This document shows, in pieces, positions 44,801 through 52,450 of a DNA stretch of 64,000 nucleotides (the stretch's first letter is position 1; every line of letters starts with the position of its first letter). Both the position numbers and the translations under genes were made by a program. Under the pieces are notes generated by a model. It searched no databases. It was not told where the DNA came from and saw nothing but the letters and a program-made list of their open reading frames with translations. Source of the DNA: Bacillota bacterium (GTDB lineage Bacteria; Bacillota; UBA4882; UBA8346); contig JAEYPR010000010.1 of NCBI GenBank assembly GCA_023410535.1, forward strand, positions 1-64,000, read 5' to 3'.

Positions 44801-45649
44801 CATAGCGATGGTGGCCAGGTTCATCAAGGTGATGTCGTTCGCTTTGCCGGCATTGACATATTCGCGCGCTTCACGGTATTGACGATAAACTGTCGCCAAC
44901 GCCTCGGTATAAGGACCCTCTTCCAGCTCCACTGCGGTGATTTTCGTTAAAAACGTGGTATGACGGCAGTGATCGGACCAATAAGTATCCAAAACCCGGA
45001 TTTCCGTCAAAGAAGGGTCGCGTTGTGCGGTTACTTGAAAATACTTTTGGCAAAACGCCAGGTCCGCGTCGGACATTGCCAATCCTAATTCCGCGCGGAG
45101 CTTGACAAGTTGCGCGCTGTCCATAGCGATAAAGCCTTGCACCATTGGGACATCCGCCGGATAGTCCACGGGATTTTCCAATAAATCCGGTTTGGTCAGT
45201 TCCGCTTCGCGGGATTCCAACGGATTGATGCAATACTCCTTAATCCGGTCATAATCGGCTTCACTGACCGTTCCTTGCAGGATGATCAGTTTTGCCACCC
45301 GGATCTCCGGACGTTCGCGTTGTGCCAAGATTTGGATACATTGCGCCGCCGAATCGGCCCGTTGGTCGTATTGCCCCGGCAAATACTCGATCGCCAGGAC
45401 CCGTTCGCCCTCCTCAAGGAAAAACCCTTCATCACAAACCCAATCGACCGGGGGTTCGGCAAAAATGGTACTCCGGGAATGTTGATATTCTTCATCGGAG
45501 ATTCCGGCGATGTCGTAACGGTTGACGATTCGCACCCCGGACAAACCCGCGATCTGTAAGCCCAATTTCAATTCGTTGGCTAAACTTTGCGCCTCGACGT
45601 CAAACCCCGGTTTCTTTGCTACGAAAATCCGGCGTACCGCTTGATGCAT
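41879..45649 (-). CDS. purL: Phosphoribosylformylglycinamidine synthase, single-chain
   Basis: A 1256-residue FGAM synthase (purine pathway step 4) with synthetase and glutaminase domains in one chain. The N-terminal PurS-like and linker part spans to about 230, with YWSDHCRHTTFLTKI at the linker. The two AIRS-like halves contain KNETHNHPTEIEPFGGAAT and GGKDSMSGTF. The glutaminase domain (about 995-1256) has PVFPGTNCEYDSQRAFERAG, the nucleophile Cys in LMLGICNGFQALIKLGL, and a His/Glu pair in PVSHGEGRF. It resembles the long clostridial/Bacteroidetes clade rather than the split PurLQS of Bacillus. No other pur gene is nearby. GGAGG precedes the ATG. Confidence 0.95.
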   Translation of the reverse strand: MHQAVRRIFVAKKPGFDVEAQSLANELKLGLQIAGLSGVRIVNRYDIAGISDEEYQHSRSTIFAEPPVDWVCDEGFFLEEGERVLAIEYLPGQYDQRADSAAQCIQILAQRERPEIRVAKLIILQGTVSEADYDRIKEYCINPLESREAELTKPDLLENPVDYPADVPMVQGFIAMDSAQLVKLRAELGLAMSDADLAFCQKYFQVTAQRDPSLTEIRVLDTYWSDHCRHTTFLTKITAVELEEGPYTEALATVYRQYREAREYVNAGKANDITLMNLATIAMKDLRKKGRLEDLEESEEINACSIIVKVDVDGCEQEWLVMFKNETHNHPTEIEPFGGAATCLGGAIRDPLSGRSYVYHALRVTGSGDPRAKIDETIPGKLPQRKITTGAAAGFSSYGNQIGLATGQVAEVYDQGFIAKRMEIGAVVGAAPRENVIRETPAAGDIIILLGGRTGRDGCGGATGSSKAHTEESLLTCGAEVQKGNPPTERKIQRLFRNPSVSRLIKKCNDFGAGGVAVAIGELAPGLVIDLDAVPKKYEGLDGTELAISESQERMAVLVAPENGAVFREAAEVENLETTVVAVVSPEPRLQMVWRGKTIVDLRREFLDTNGVQQTAAVKVAAVQKPDSAIPAAIEAVLPDLEQAWFTNLQRLNVCSQRGLVERFDSTIGGGTVLMPFGGKYQTTPPQSMVAKLPVLDGDTTAGTMMSYGYDPVIAKWSPFHGGLYAVIDAVAKIVATGGNYQTIRLTLQEYFEKLGQAPEKWGKPFAALLGAYLAQTQLGIAAIGGKDSMSGTFKDITVPPTLVAFALTMVDVTKVISPEFKAAGSHVVLLPLERDDFDLPDFNQLDRNYRQIHELIQSGQVLAAYAVPCGGIAEAITKMGFGNKLGFRFTRPVDPIQLFSPAYGAIILELPHGSDLNKLFDSLKVVPLGETVADAVIEVNGVRIDLNQALTRWEEPLEKVFPTRTGPVPERPELFNFQTTSKLKPKSKVAVPRVFLPVFPGTNCEYDSQRAFERAGAQVSTLIFRNLTPRAIEETVAEMVKLIDNSQIIMLPGGFSAGDEPDGSGKFIATAFRNPRVREAVMRLLQKRDGLMLGICNGFQALIKLGLVPYGEIREIDDACPTLTFNTIGRHVSQLVHTRIASTLSPWFNQVQVGDVHLIPVSHGEGRFVAASELVAKLAQNGQIATQYVNLAGEPTYEIPFNPNGSFSAIEGITSPDGRILGKMGHSERIGSNLYHNVTGRKNQRIFESGVEYFS

Positions 45650-45714
45650 TGAAAAAACCTCCGCCTTATCTAAATTGAATTATTTAATTTCAATCATGGC
45701 TCGCTGCTAATTCC

Positions 45715-45743
45715 ATTATAAATCGCGAATTTTAATTAGTAAA
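45715..45743 (-). promoter_or_regulatory. Probable purL promoter, in the divergent purL-lysR region
   Basis: On the minus strand: TTTACT (45743-45738), 17 bases, TATAAT (45720-45715). Next to it, toward the LysR gene, lies AT-rich palindromic sequence (ATTAATATAATTAAT, 45745-45759) with the T-N11-A spacing liked by LysR regulators. Confidence 0.6.
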
Positions 45744-45814
45744 ATTAATATAATTAATATATAATATTAGCATGATTAATTTATTATTTCGTTTAACGTA
45801 GTGAAATCAAGGGG

Positions 45815-46726
45815 GTGTCGCCGCTGGACATCAATTTTGAACTGTATAAGATTTTTTATTATGCCGCTACTTCCGGTAGTTTTTCCAACGCGGCCGAGCG
45901 GTTGTATATTACCCAATCCGCGGTCAGCCAAGCGATTAAGAACTTAGAAACCCGCCTGCAAGTTCCATTGTTTTTTCGAAAAACCCGCCATTTACAACTC
46001 ACCCAGGAGGGCGAATTGCTGCTGAGTCATGTCGAGCAAGCTTTTCGGTTGTTGAAAAAGGGCGAACAAAAACTGGCCGAGCTACAAGACCTGGAATCGG
46101 GGACGGTTCAGATCGGCGTCAGCGACACGGTTTGCAAATATTTTCTCCTGCCCTATCTTGAGCAATTTACCCAACGCTATCCTAAGATCAAGCTGAAAGT
46201 GACCAACCGAACTTCGGCCCAGATTGTTGCGATTCTCAAGAACGGTCTGATTGATTTTGGGATTTTGACCTTGCCCCTGGCGGATAAACAAGTCGTCACG
46301 CAGGAATTAGCGACAGTTGAAGATATTTTTGTCGCTTCCCAGCGTTTTGCCGCCTGCCGCGCCCGGCCGCTTTCGCTGGAAGAACTGAACCGATTCCCGT
46401 TGTTGCTACTGGAAAAGACCAGCGCCACCCGGCGGAACCTGGATGAATTCCTGACCCGGCAAGGAATCGCCGTCACTCCGGAAGTCGAGTTGGAAAGTAT
46501 CGATCTGCTGGTTGAGTTTGCCCGAATCGGCCTTGGGATCGCCCACGTGTTACGCGAAAGCGCGCAAGAATGCTTGAACCGCGGCGAACTGTTTGAGGTC
46601 AGTCTGGTTGAAAAAATGCCGGAACGAAAGCTCGGCCTGGCAACGCTCGAACAAGTTCCGCTCTCCCGTTCGGCGCAACAGTTTATACGAATGTTGCTTG
46701 ATCATGGGACCGGGGAAGAGCGATAA
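45815..46726 (+). CDS. LysR-family transcriptional regulator
   Basis: About 300 residues. The N-terminal winged helix-turn-helix shows FSNAAERLYITQSAVSQAIK (about 20-40). The C-terminal effector domain (about 90-295) is periplasmic-binding-like, starting SGTVQIGVSDTVCKYFLLPY. The GTG at 45815 directly abuts the AAGGGGG ribosome site, too close to work well; a CTG at 45824 has 8-base spacing and would begin at DINFELYKIFYY, the usual LysR start. It is divergent from purL; regulation of purL is possible but not shown. The ligand is unknown. Confidence 0.88.
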   Translation: MSPLDINFELYKIFYYAATSGSFSNAAERLYITQSAVSQAIKNLETRLQVPLFFRKTRHLQLTQEGELLLSHVEQAFRLLKKGEQKLAELQDLESGTVQIGVSDTVCKYFLLPYLEQFTQRYPKIKLKVTNRTSAQIVAILKNGLIDFGILTLPLADKQVVTQELATVEDIFVASQRFAACRARPLSLEELNRFPLLLLEKTSATRRNLDEFLTRQGIAVTPEVELESIDLLVEFARIGLGIAHVLRESAQECLNRGELFEVSLVEKMPERKLGLATLEQVPLSRSAQQFIRMLLDHGTGEER

Positions 46727-46733
46727 ACGCCAA

Positions 46734-46838
46734 AATCATTTTGGCATGTTCCCCAATCATTTTGTCATGTGCCAAAACCATTTTGGCATCATCCCCAATC
46801 GTTTTGTCATGTGCCAAAACGATTTTGGCATCTTCCTC
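46734..46838. repeat. Array of five 21-bp repeats (2.5 copies of a 42-bp unit)
   Basis: Five 21-base units alternate two types: AATCATTTTGGCATGTTCCC(C) and AATCATTTTGTCATGTGCCA(A). Each first-type junction forms the palindrome GCCAAAATCATTTTGGC or a variant. The array starts 7 bases after the LysR stop. In one plus frame it reads as heptads (NHFGMFP, NHFVMCQ, NRFVMCQ), like the 21-bp array at 26897-27085, but has no start signal. Confidence 0.85.
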
Positions 46839-46870
46839 ATGGTTTTGATCGCACTTAAAAACATAATTAA

Positions 46871-46902
46871 AAAAGCCTTCCGAGAAATTCCGGAAGACTT
46901 TG
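46871..46902 (-). terminator. Terminator of the cyclophilin gene
   Basis: AGTCTTCCG / CGGAAGGCT on the minus strand, followed by TTTTTT. It lies 11 bases after the stop of the cyclophilin gene. Confidence 0.8.
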
Positions 46903-46912
46903 GTTATACTGA

Positions 46913-47434
46913 TTATTTCACCCGGCGAATCTCCATCGTATCGCCGATCTTCAACGCGTCAACCACATTCATCCCTTTGGTGACATTTCCGAAGACCGCA
47001 TATTGGCCGTCAAGCCAACTCGCATCGGTTTTCAGGACGTAAAACTGGGACCCGGCCGAGTCGGGATCGGCCGCACGGGCCATGGCAATCGCGCCGCGGA
47101 TATTTTTTAGTTTGGGATTAGTTTCCAATTTGATCGTCCACCCCGGACCGCCGGTGCCATTCCCAGCGGGATCGCCGCCTTGAACGACCCAATCCTCAAC
47201 GCGGTGAAACTTGAGTCCCTTATAAAAGCCCGAATCGACTAATTTGAGGAAATTTTTGCAGGTGATCGGCAGCAACCCCGGTTGAATCGCAACTTCGATA
47301 TTGCCTTTCGCGGTCACAATCATTAACTTGACGGCACCGGCGCTCTGAGCGGTGCTTTTCGTACTGGCTTGCACCATCGCCCAACCGCCCAACAAGAGCG
47401 TGGCGACAATGAAACCGCATAACCACTTTTTCAT
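46913..47434 (-). CDS. Exported cyclophilin-type peptidyl-prolyl isomerase
   Basis: A 173-residue cyclophilin with an N-terminal signal peptide (MKKWLCGFIVATLLLGGWAM, about residues 1-25). The short bacterial cyclophilin core is visible: GLKFHRVEDWVVQGGDPAGN with active-site Arg and Gln, then SAGSQFYVL and LDGQYAVFGNVTKGMNV. It should isomerise prolines in the exported compartment. The ATG at 47434 follows AAAGGAG; an upstream extension to 47584 is unlikely. Confidence 0.9.
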   Translation of the reverse strand: MKKWLCGFIVATLLLGGWAMVQASTKSTAQSAGAVKLMIVTAKGNIEVAIQPGLLPITCKNFLKLVDSGFYKGLKFHRVEDWVVQGGDPAGNGTGGPGWTIKLETNPKLKNIRGAIAMARAADPDSAGSQFYVLKTDASWLDGQYAVFGNVTKGMNVVDALKIGDTMEIRRVK

Positions 47435-47534
47435 GGAATTACTCCTTTGTAATTTTAATCTCAATACAATAAAATGACCGCAAAATGACCGCCAATAACA
47501 CCAACGGCTGATCATTTGACATGACAAAAGGAAA

Positions 47535-47603
47535 CTCCTACCTTCGAGAATTACAACTTGCCAAATGTTCGGACCGGATTGCAATTCATACCGAATGTAG
47601 GAG
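47535..47603. repeat. Long imperfect inverted repeat upstream of the cyclophilin gene
   Basis: The arm CTCCTACCTTCGAGAATTAC(AA) matches the complement of the right arm, CTCCTACATTCGGTATGAAT(TGCAA), with an internal bulge; the loop is about 22 bases. It lies between the FtsZ-like gene and the cyclophilin gene, about 100 bases upstream of the latter. Confidence 0.5.
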
Positions 47604-47619
47604 CTGTCATTAAAACGTC

Positions 47620-48966
47620 TTAGCGTTTTTTATTATTATTCAACTTAAACTGGTCCCAAAAAGGATTTTCCTTATCGCCAGTTTCTTCGGCGGGAACGGG
47701 ACTTTCCATCAAGTCGAGGATTTGATCGACCGTCAATCCTTTGTCCGAAACCGCTTTTGAGCGTTCTGGAGCGGATTCTTTAACAGCGACTTGCGTGACA
47801 GCGGGTTCAACGTTCCGTTCCGGCATCTTGGCGGCGCCGGCCGGTGTGCTGCCAAACGTACGCCGGGCTGCCGGCAATGGATTCGGGGTATCCCAATCCA
47901 AAATTTCTTCACCAAAGTTGGTTGCAACCGAACGATTCAACCGCGAAATAATACTTGGGCTTAATTCCTGCAATTTGGCGCGGATTCCGTTTAAACGGGT
48001 TTCCGGAGCGTTCAATCCCGCCAATACCAAATACAACACCACGGTGTCTTTCAGTTCGGCATCGCTATATAATCCCCGGAACAAAGTCGGGGCATTGGTT
48101 AGATTTTGGCATTCTTGAAACACCATTTCGACTGATTCGGCATTGACCCGGTAATTTTCCGGACAAACAAGTAAGGCCGCGACTCTGGAGCATTCCCCTT
48201 CAAAATTGTTCTCTTGCAACACGTTGTCGACTTCTTGACGAATCGCTTTTGCCAACCGTTCCGGTTCATTAGAGCCATCCAGCTTCACTTCGACGCGCAA
48301 CGGTGTAAAACAACCCGGAGTGTTTAATAACCGGAAAAAGTCTTCGCGGTCAAAGACGAACATATTGGATAAACGGTTCGGAATCTGATTGATGGTATCA
48401 AACAAACTGACAATGGCGTCGTTCGCCTGCGGCCAAAAATCCAGAATAGCCTGGTCCCCGAATTTAACGCGAAGCAAATGATTGTCGACAAAGAAAAACG
48501 GCGTCGGATTGACATCGCTTAAAATATCAAATCCTTTGATCGCGTTTTTTTGTTCTTCCAATGATTCGGAATATAGCGGAACTGTCGCCAAACAGCCTGT
48601 TTGCATCCCCACTGCCCGCGCGATATCAACAACGTCCGCGGCAATTCCGGTCCCGGTCCCGCCGCCCAAACAAGCGACCACAAAAACAAAATCCACATCA
48701 TAGTAAAAATATTCGGCGATGATGCCCTGTACTTTTTCGGCATCGTAACGAATGGCTTCCTGGCCGATCCGCGGGTCTTTGCCCGCGCCCAAACGGGTGC
48801 CGATCCGGACGCGGTATTCATTGGGTATAACCTGTAGCGCTGCAAGGTCAACCGGAGAGGTGTTGATAGCAATTGCTTTATAACCCCGTTTGGCAAACAA
48901 ATCCGCAATTTTACCGCCGCCTTGACCACAACCGATAAAGCCAAACTTAATCCCTTTTTCCTGCAT
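47620..48966 (-). CDS. Divergent FtsZ/tubulin-like GTPase
   Basis: A 448-residue protein with tubulin/FtsZ GTPase motifs but low overall resemblance to FtsZ. The nucleotide loop T1 is GCGQGGGK (residues 12-19), the signature T4 is GGGTGTG (101-107), and the catalytic T7 region appears as FDREDF (205-210), keeping two acidic residues although the usual Asn is replaced. Residues about 365-405 look like an unstructured linker, followed by a conserved-looking tail (TVDQILDLMESP, then ENPFWDQFKLNNNKKR). It may polymerise with GTP as CetZ, TubZ or FtsZ-like proteins do. It is monocistronic, with GGAGG 10 bases before the ATG. Confidence 0.82.
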   Translation of the reverse strand: MQEKGIKFGFIGCGQGGGKIADLFAKRGYKAIAINTSPVDLAALQVIPNEYRVRIGTRLGAGKDPRIGQEAIRYDAEKVQGIIAEYFYYDVDFVFVVACLGGGTGTGIAADVVDIARAVGMQTGCLATVPLYSESLEEQKNAIKGFDILSDVNPTPFFFVDNHLLRVKFGDQAILDFWPQANDAIVSLFDTINQIPNRLSNMFVFDREDFFRLLNTPGCFTPLRVEVKLDGSNEPERLAKAIRQEVDNVLQENNFEGECSRVAALLVCPENYRVNAESVEMVFQECQNLTNAPTLFRGLYSDAELKDTVVLYLVLAGLNAPETRLNGIRAKLQELSPSIISRLNRSVATNFGEEILDWDTPNPLPAARRTFGSTPAGAAKMPERNVEPAVTQVAVKESAPERSKAVSDKGLTVDQILDLMESPVPAEETGDKENPFWDQFKLNNNKKR

Positions 48967-49129
48967 CCTTTAATAACCTCCAGCTATAGGTTTAGAATTT
49001 AAGTGGAATCGATAAATTTTAGTTTAGGATAATAATTATGTCAAATTTATTATCGTATATTTATTTTCTAATTTGACTTAAATTTAGAAAATCCTTTTTT
49101 AAAAATTATGTTAATCGTTGTCAAAAAGA

Positions 49130-49149
49130 AAAAGCGGCAAGCCGCTTTT
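49130..49149 (-). terminator. Terminator of pckG
   Basis: AAAAGCGGC / GCCGCTTTT stem with a 2-base loop, followed on the minus strand by TTCTTTTT. It lies 7 bases after the stop codon. Confidence 0.85.
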
Positions 49150-49155
49150 AGATTT

Positions 49156-50928
49156 TTAAGATATTTTACTAATTTGGGAATATTTTAAAGTTTTTAACCG
49201 TTCGGTCAGTTCCATCATTTCGTCATTGATCGCTGTTGGCAAACGATCAAATTGTTCGAAGAAGGTCTTTTGATTATCCAAGTCCGCGAGCCAGGCGTCA
49301 GGATCGACTTTCAGCAACGAACTCATTTCTGCGGTCGAGACGGTCAAACCCGTCAGATCAATCGCTTCCGGCGTCGGCAAATATCCGATCGGACTTTCTT
49401 GAACCGTGCCCCGGCCGTTGCAACGTTCTAAAATCCATTGGATAACCCGGAAGTTGTCGCCAAACCCAGGCCAGATAAATTTCCCGTTTTCATTGGTTCG
49501 AAACCAATTCACGTGGAAGATGGGCGGCGGATTGGTCAAGCGTTGACCGATCTGCAACCAATGTCCGAAATAATCGCCCATATTATACCCACAGAAGGGC
49601 AACATCGCCATGGGATCCCGTCTGACAACCCCTACAGCTCCACTTGCCGCCGAAGTCGTTTCCGATGCCATTGCCGCTCCGACATAAACGCCATGTTGCC
49701 AATTATACGCTTGATATACCAAAGGAGCTACTTTAGCCCGGCGTCCGCCGAAGATAATTGCCGAGATCGGCACTCCTTCAGGATTCTGCCATTCCGGCGA
49801 GATGGACGGACAATTGCGCGCCGGCGCCGTAAAGCGGGAATTAGGATGAGCAGCGGCAGTTTCTGATTCGGGTGACCAAGGATTTCCTTTCCAATCCAAG
49901 GCCGCTTGGGGAGGGTCCACTCCCATTCCTTCCCACCAAACCGTACCTTCGGAGGTTAGCGCAACATTGGTAAAAATAGTATCTTGCAGCACCGTAGCCA
50001 AGGCATTGGGGTTAGACTTGGCGCTCGTTCCGGGTGCCACTCCGAAAAAACCCGCCTCCGGGTTCATTGCCCAAAGCCGGCCATCCGGCCCGATCCGCAT
50101 CCAAGCGATGTCGTCCCCAACCGTCCATACCTTGTATCCTTTAAAAGTCTCCGGAGGAATCATCATGGCCAAATTAGTTTTCCCGCAGGCACTGGGAAAT
50201 GCCGCGGCAACATAGGAAACATTACCTTGAGGATCTTCAACCCCCAAAATAAGCATGTGCTCAGCCATCCACCCTTCGTGATGCCCTAAGTAACTGGCGA
50301 TACGAAGCGCAAAACATTTTTTCCCCAATAAAACATTGCCGCCATATCCCGATCCAACGCTCCAAATCGTGTTGTCTTCCGGAAAATGACAGATATAGCG
50401 CCGATCAGGATTCAAATCCGCTTTGGAGTGTAACCCTCTCACAAAATCGGCACTCTCACCCAATTGCTCAAGCGCCACATTCCCAATGCGGGTCATAATC
50501 CGCATGTTTAAAACGACATAAATACTATCCGTCAGTTCAATCCCGACTTTACTAAATGGCGAACCGGGGATTCCCATGATATAGGGAATGGCGTACATCG
50601 TCCTGCCCGCCATCGCTCCGTCAAAAATTGCGCCTAGTTTTTGATACGCCTCATCCGGCTGCATCCAATTGTTGGTCGGACCGGCATCAGCCTTTTCACT
50701 GGTACAAATAAATGTAAGATGTTCAACCCGGGCGACATCATTTTGGGCGGTTCGGTGATACAAACATCCGGGCAATTTGGTTTGGTTTAATTCGGTTATC
50801 TCTCCGGTGCTAATCGCTTCAGCTGTCAGACGTTCCCTTTCTGCTTCGGAACCATCGATCCAAACGATACTCTCGGGTTTAGTCATCTTGGCCATTTCAT
50901 TAACCCAATCAAGCACTATCTTGTTCAT
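49156..50928 (-). CDS. pckG: Phosphoenolpyruvate carboxykinase (GTP)
   Basis: A 590-residue GTP-dependent PEPCK interconverting oxaloacetate and PEP. The P-loop is AAFPSACGKTNLAMM (about residue 272), with the reactive Cys of the GTP class. RRDPMAMLPFCGYNMGDYFG and NWFRTNENGKFIWPGFGDN are canonical. The enzyme serves gluconeogenesis or, in anaerobes, PEP carboxylation toward oxaloacetate. AAAGGGGA precedes the ATG. A GTP-type enzyme rather than the ATP-type PckA is less usual in Bacillota. Confidence 0.96.
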   Translation of the reverse strand: MNKIVLDWVNEMAKMTKPESIVWIDGSEAERERLTAEAISTGEITELNQTKLPGCLYHRTAQNDVARVEHLTFICTSEKADAGPTNNWMQPDEAYQKLGAIFDGAMAGRTMYAIPYIMGIPGSPFSKVGIELTDSIYVVLNMRIMTRIGNVALEQLGESADFVRGLHSKADLNPDRRYICHFPEDNTIWSVGSGYGGNVLLGKKCFALRIASYLGHHEGWMAEHMLILGVEDPQGNVSYVAAAFPSACGKTNLAMMIPPETFKGYKVWTVGDDIAWMRIGPDGRLWAMNPEAGFFGVAPGTSAKSNPNALATVLQDTIFTNVALTSEGTVWWEGMGVDPPQAALDWKGNPWSPESETAAAHPNSRFTAPARNCPSISPEWQNPEGVPISAIIFGGRRAKVAPLVYQAYNWQHGVYVGAAMASETTSAASGAVGVVRRDPMAMLPFCGYNMGDYFGHWLQIGQRLTNPPPIFHVNWFRTNENGKFIWPGFGDNFRVIQWILERCNGRGTVQESPIGYLPTPEAIDLTGLTVSTAEMSSLLKVDPDAWLADLDNQKTFFEQFDRLPTAINDEMMELTERLKTLKYSQISKIS

Positions 50929-51094
50929 TGAGATCCCCTTTCAGGCAAATTTCGAATCCGTTCGGACAATTCCGGCGCCGAACCGTTGCATTAAGTAACC
51001 TAAATGGCATTAATCACCAATAATGTTATGTGGTTTTATTGGAAAAGTCAAATAAATTCTGCAGTGTATACAGTTCTTTTAAAGTTATCCACAA

Positions 51095-51135
51095 AAAAAG
51101 ACTTGAAATCGGATCAGCAATTTCAAGTCTTTTTA
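51095..51135 (-). terminator. Terminator of the flavodoxin gene
   Basis: A 15-bp stem AAAAAGACTTGAAAT / ATTTCAAGTCTTTTT around a 10-base loop. It lies between the flavodoxin stop (51166) and the pckG start and could act in both directions. Confidence 0.85.
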
Positions 51136-51165
51136 TCAAATTTATCAAAATTAAAAATTTTATAG

Positions 51166-51660
51166 TTAATGAATCAGTTTTTCGGCCCATTGTTGCGCTT
51201 TTGCTTCATTTTTTGCGACGGTATTTTTCTTTAATGGAGCGATAAATTCCATTTCGCCGATAATATCATTCCCGGTCAAAGCCGCTTTCATATTTTCAAA
51301 TGTCTTGCCCCGGCCACCTTCGTTGCAGCAGAATAAAGCAATCTTTTTCCCCGCAATTTTTACATTCTTAAAAAAGGAGTTGAGTGCCGGAGCAAATGAA
51401 AATGCCCAAACTGGTGTGCCAATAAAAATCAGGTCGTAATCGTTGGGATTTTGAGTCAATGGTAATAACTCCGGAGTTTCTTTCATCATCACTTGGCGTC
51501 CGCCCCAAAAATACTTCATAAAACCAGTTGCTTTCATCGCCGCAGCCGGTTTTAACTCAAGCAATTCCCCACGGGTGGCGGTTGCGATCGCCTCGGCGAT
51601 CAAACGGGTATTCCCTTCCAACGAATAGAACACGACCAACACATTTGGATTGGTAGACAT
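51166..51660 (-). CDS. Flavodoxin-family protein
   Basis: A 164-residue flavodoxin-like protein. The FMN-phosphate loop is VFYSLEGNTRLIAEAIAT at the N terminus, followed by FIGTPVWAFSFAPALNSFF near residue 85 for the flavin ring. It is likely an electron carrier or FMN-dependent reductase; the partner is unknown. GGAGG precedes two ATGs, of which the second (51660) has the better spacing. Confidence 0.87.
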   Translation of the reverse strand: MSTNPNVLVVFYSLEGNTRLIAEAIATATRGELLELKPAAAMKATGFMKYFWGGRQVMMKETPELLPLTQNPNDYDLIFIGTPVWAFSFAPALNSFFKNVKIAGKKIALFCCNEGGRGKTFENMKAALTGNDIIGEMEFIAPLKKNTVAKNEAKAQQWAEKLIH

Positions 51661-51841
51661 CATTATCCCTCCCTTTTCGAATCCCATGATTAAAACGTTT
51701 CACTCGAAGCGCAACGTTTTAATACTACACTGTAAACCGCTAAAACGCGTCTCCGGTTTTAACTTCCACAATTGAATGGTATAATAACTTAACAACAATC
51801 CCCAATATCTTCTGCCAGATCAATCGAAAGGATACCTCTTA

Positions 51842-52435
51842 ATGGACAAAGTAATTTGCGTTTATAGTTCCTCAAGTTCCGCCATCGCAACCGTATATTT
51901 TCAGGCCGCCGCCGAGTTAGGACAGGAAATTGCACGGCGCCGGGATACCATGCTTTATGGCGGCGGGTTGGTTGGTCTCATGGGTGCTGTCGCGAAAGCC
52001 GTCCATCAAACCGGCGGCCGTGTCGTCGGCGTGATCCCCGAAGCACTGAACGTACCGGGGGTAGTTTATGAAAACTGCGATGAACTTATCATCACCCAAA
52101 CCCTACGCGAACGAAAAGCGATTATGGATCAGCGTTCCGATGCGTTTATCGCCTTACCCGGTGGTTACGGAACGTTGGAAGAATTACTGGAAATCATTAC
52201 TCTAAAACAGTTGCGCTATCATCAAAAACCAATTGTCATTTTGAATATCAATGGTTTTTACGACCGGCTTCTCAAACAGTTCGATCAAATCATCAGCGAA
52301 CGCTTCGCCAAGCCGGAATGCGAAAAACTTTATTATATCACCGATACGGTTGATGGAGCGCTTGATTATATTGAACATTATCAACCATTTCAATTTACCG
52401 AAAAATGGTTGACCGATGTTACGCCATCGCCATAA
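51842..52435 (+). CDS. LOG family protein (TIGR00730)
   Basis: A 197-residue Rossmann-like protein of the LOG/lysine decarboxylase-like family. The signature PGGYGTLEELLEIITLKQL is at about residue 95, with GGGLVGLMGAVAKAV near residue 40. Characterised members hydrolyse nucleoside 5'-monophosphates (cytokinin-activating type); the substrate is not established here. AAAGGA precedes the ATG. The stop is 15 bases from the convergent FTR gene. Confidence 0.9.
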   Translation: MDKVICVYSSSSSAIATVYFQAAAELGQEIARRRDTMLYGGGLVGLMGAVAKAVHQTGGRVVGVIPEALNVPGVVYENCDELIITQTLRERKAIMDQRSDAFIALPGGYGTLEELLEIITLKQLRYHQKPIVILNINGFYDRLLKQFDQIISERFAKPECEKLYYITDTVDGALDYIEHYQPFQFTEKWLTDVTPSP

Positions 52436-52450
52436 ACGGTTGGTAGTCGC

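Noticed and set aside
46593..47042. 149-codon plus-strand frame over the LysR 3' end, second array and cyclophilin 3' end
   Set aside because: Out of frame with LysR, runs through a terminator and the antisense of the cyclophilin gene.
47955..48146. Small frames antisense to the FtsZ-like gene
   Set aside because: Short shadows without start signals.
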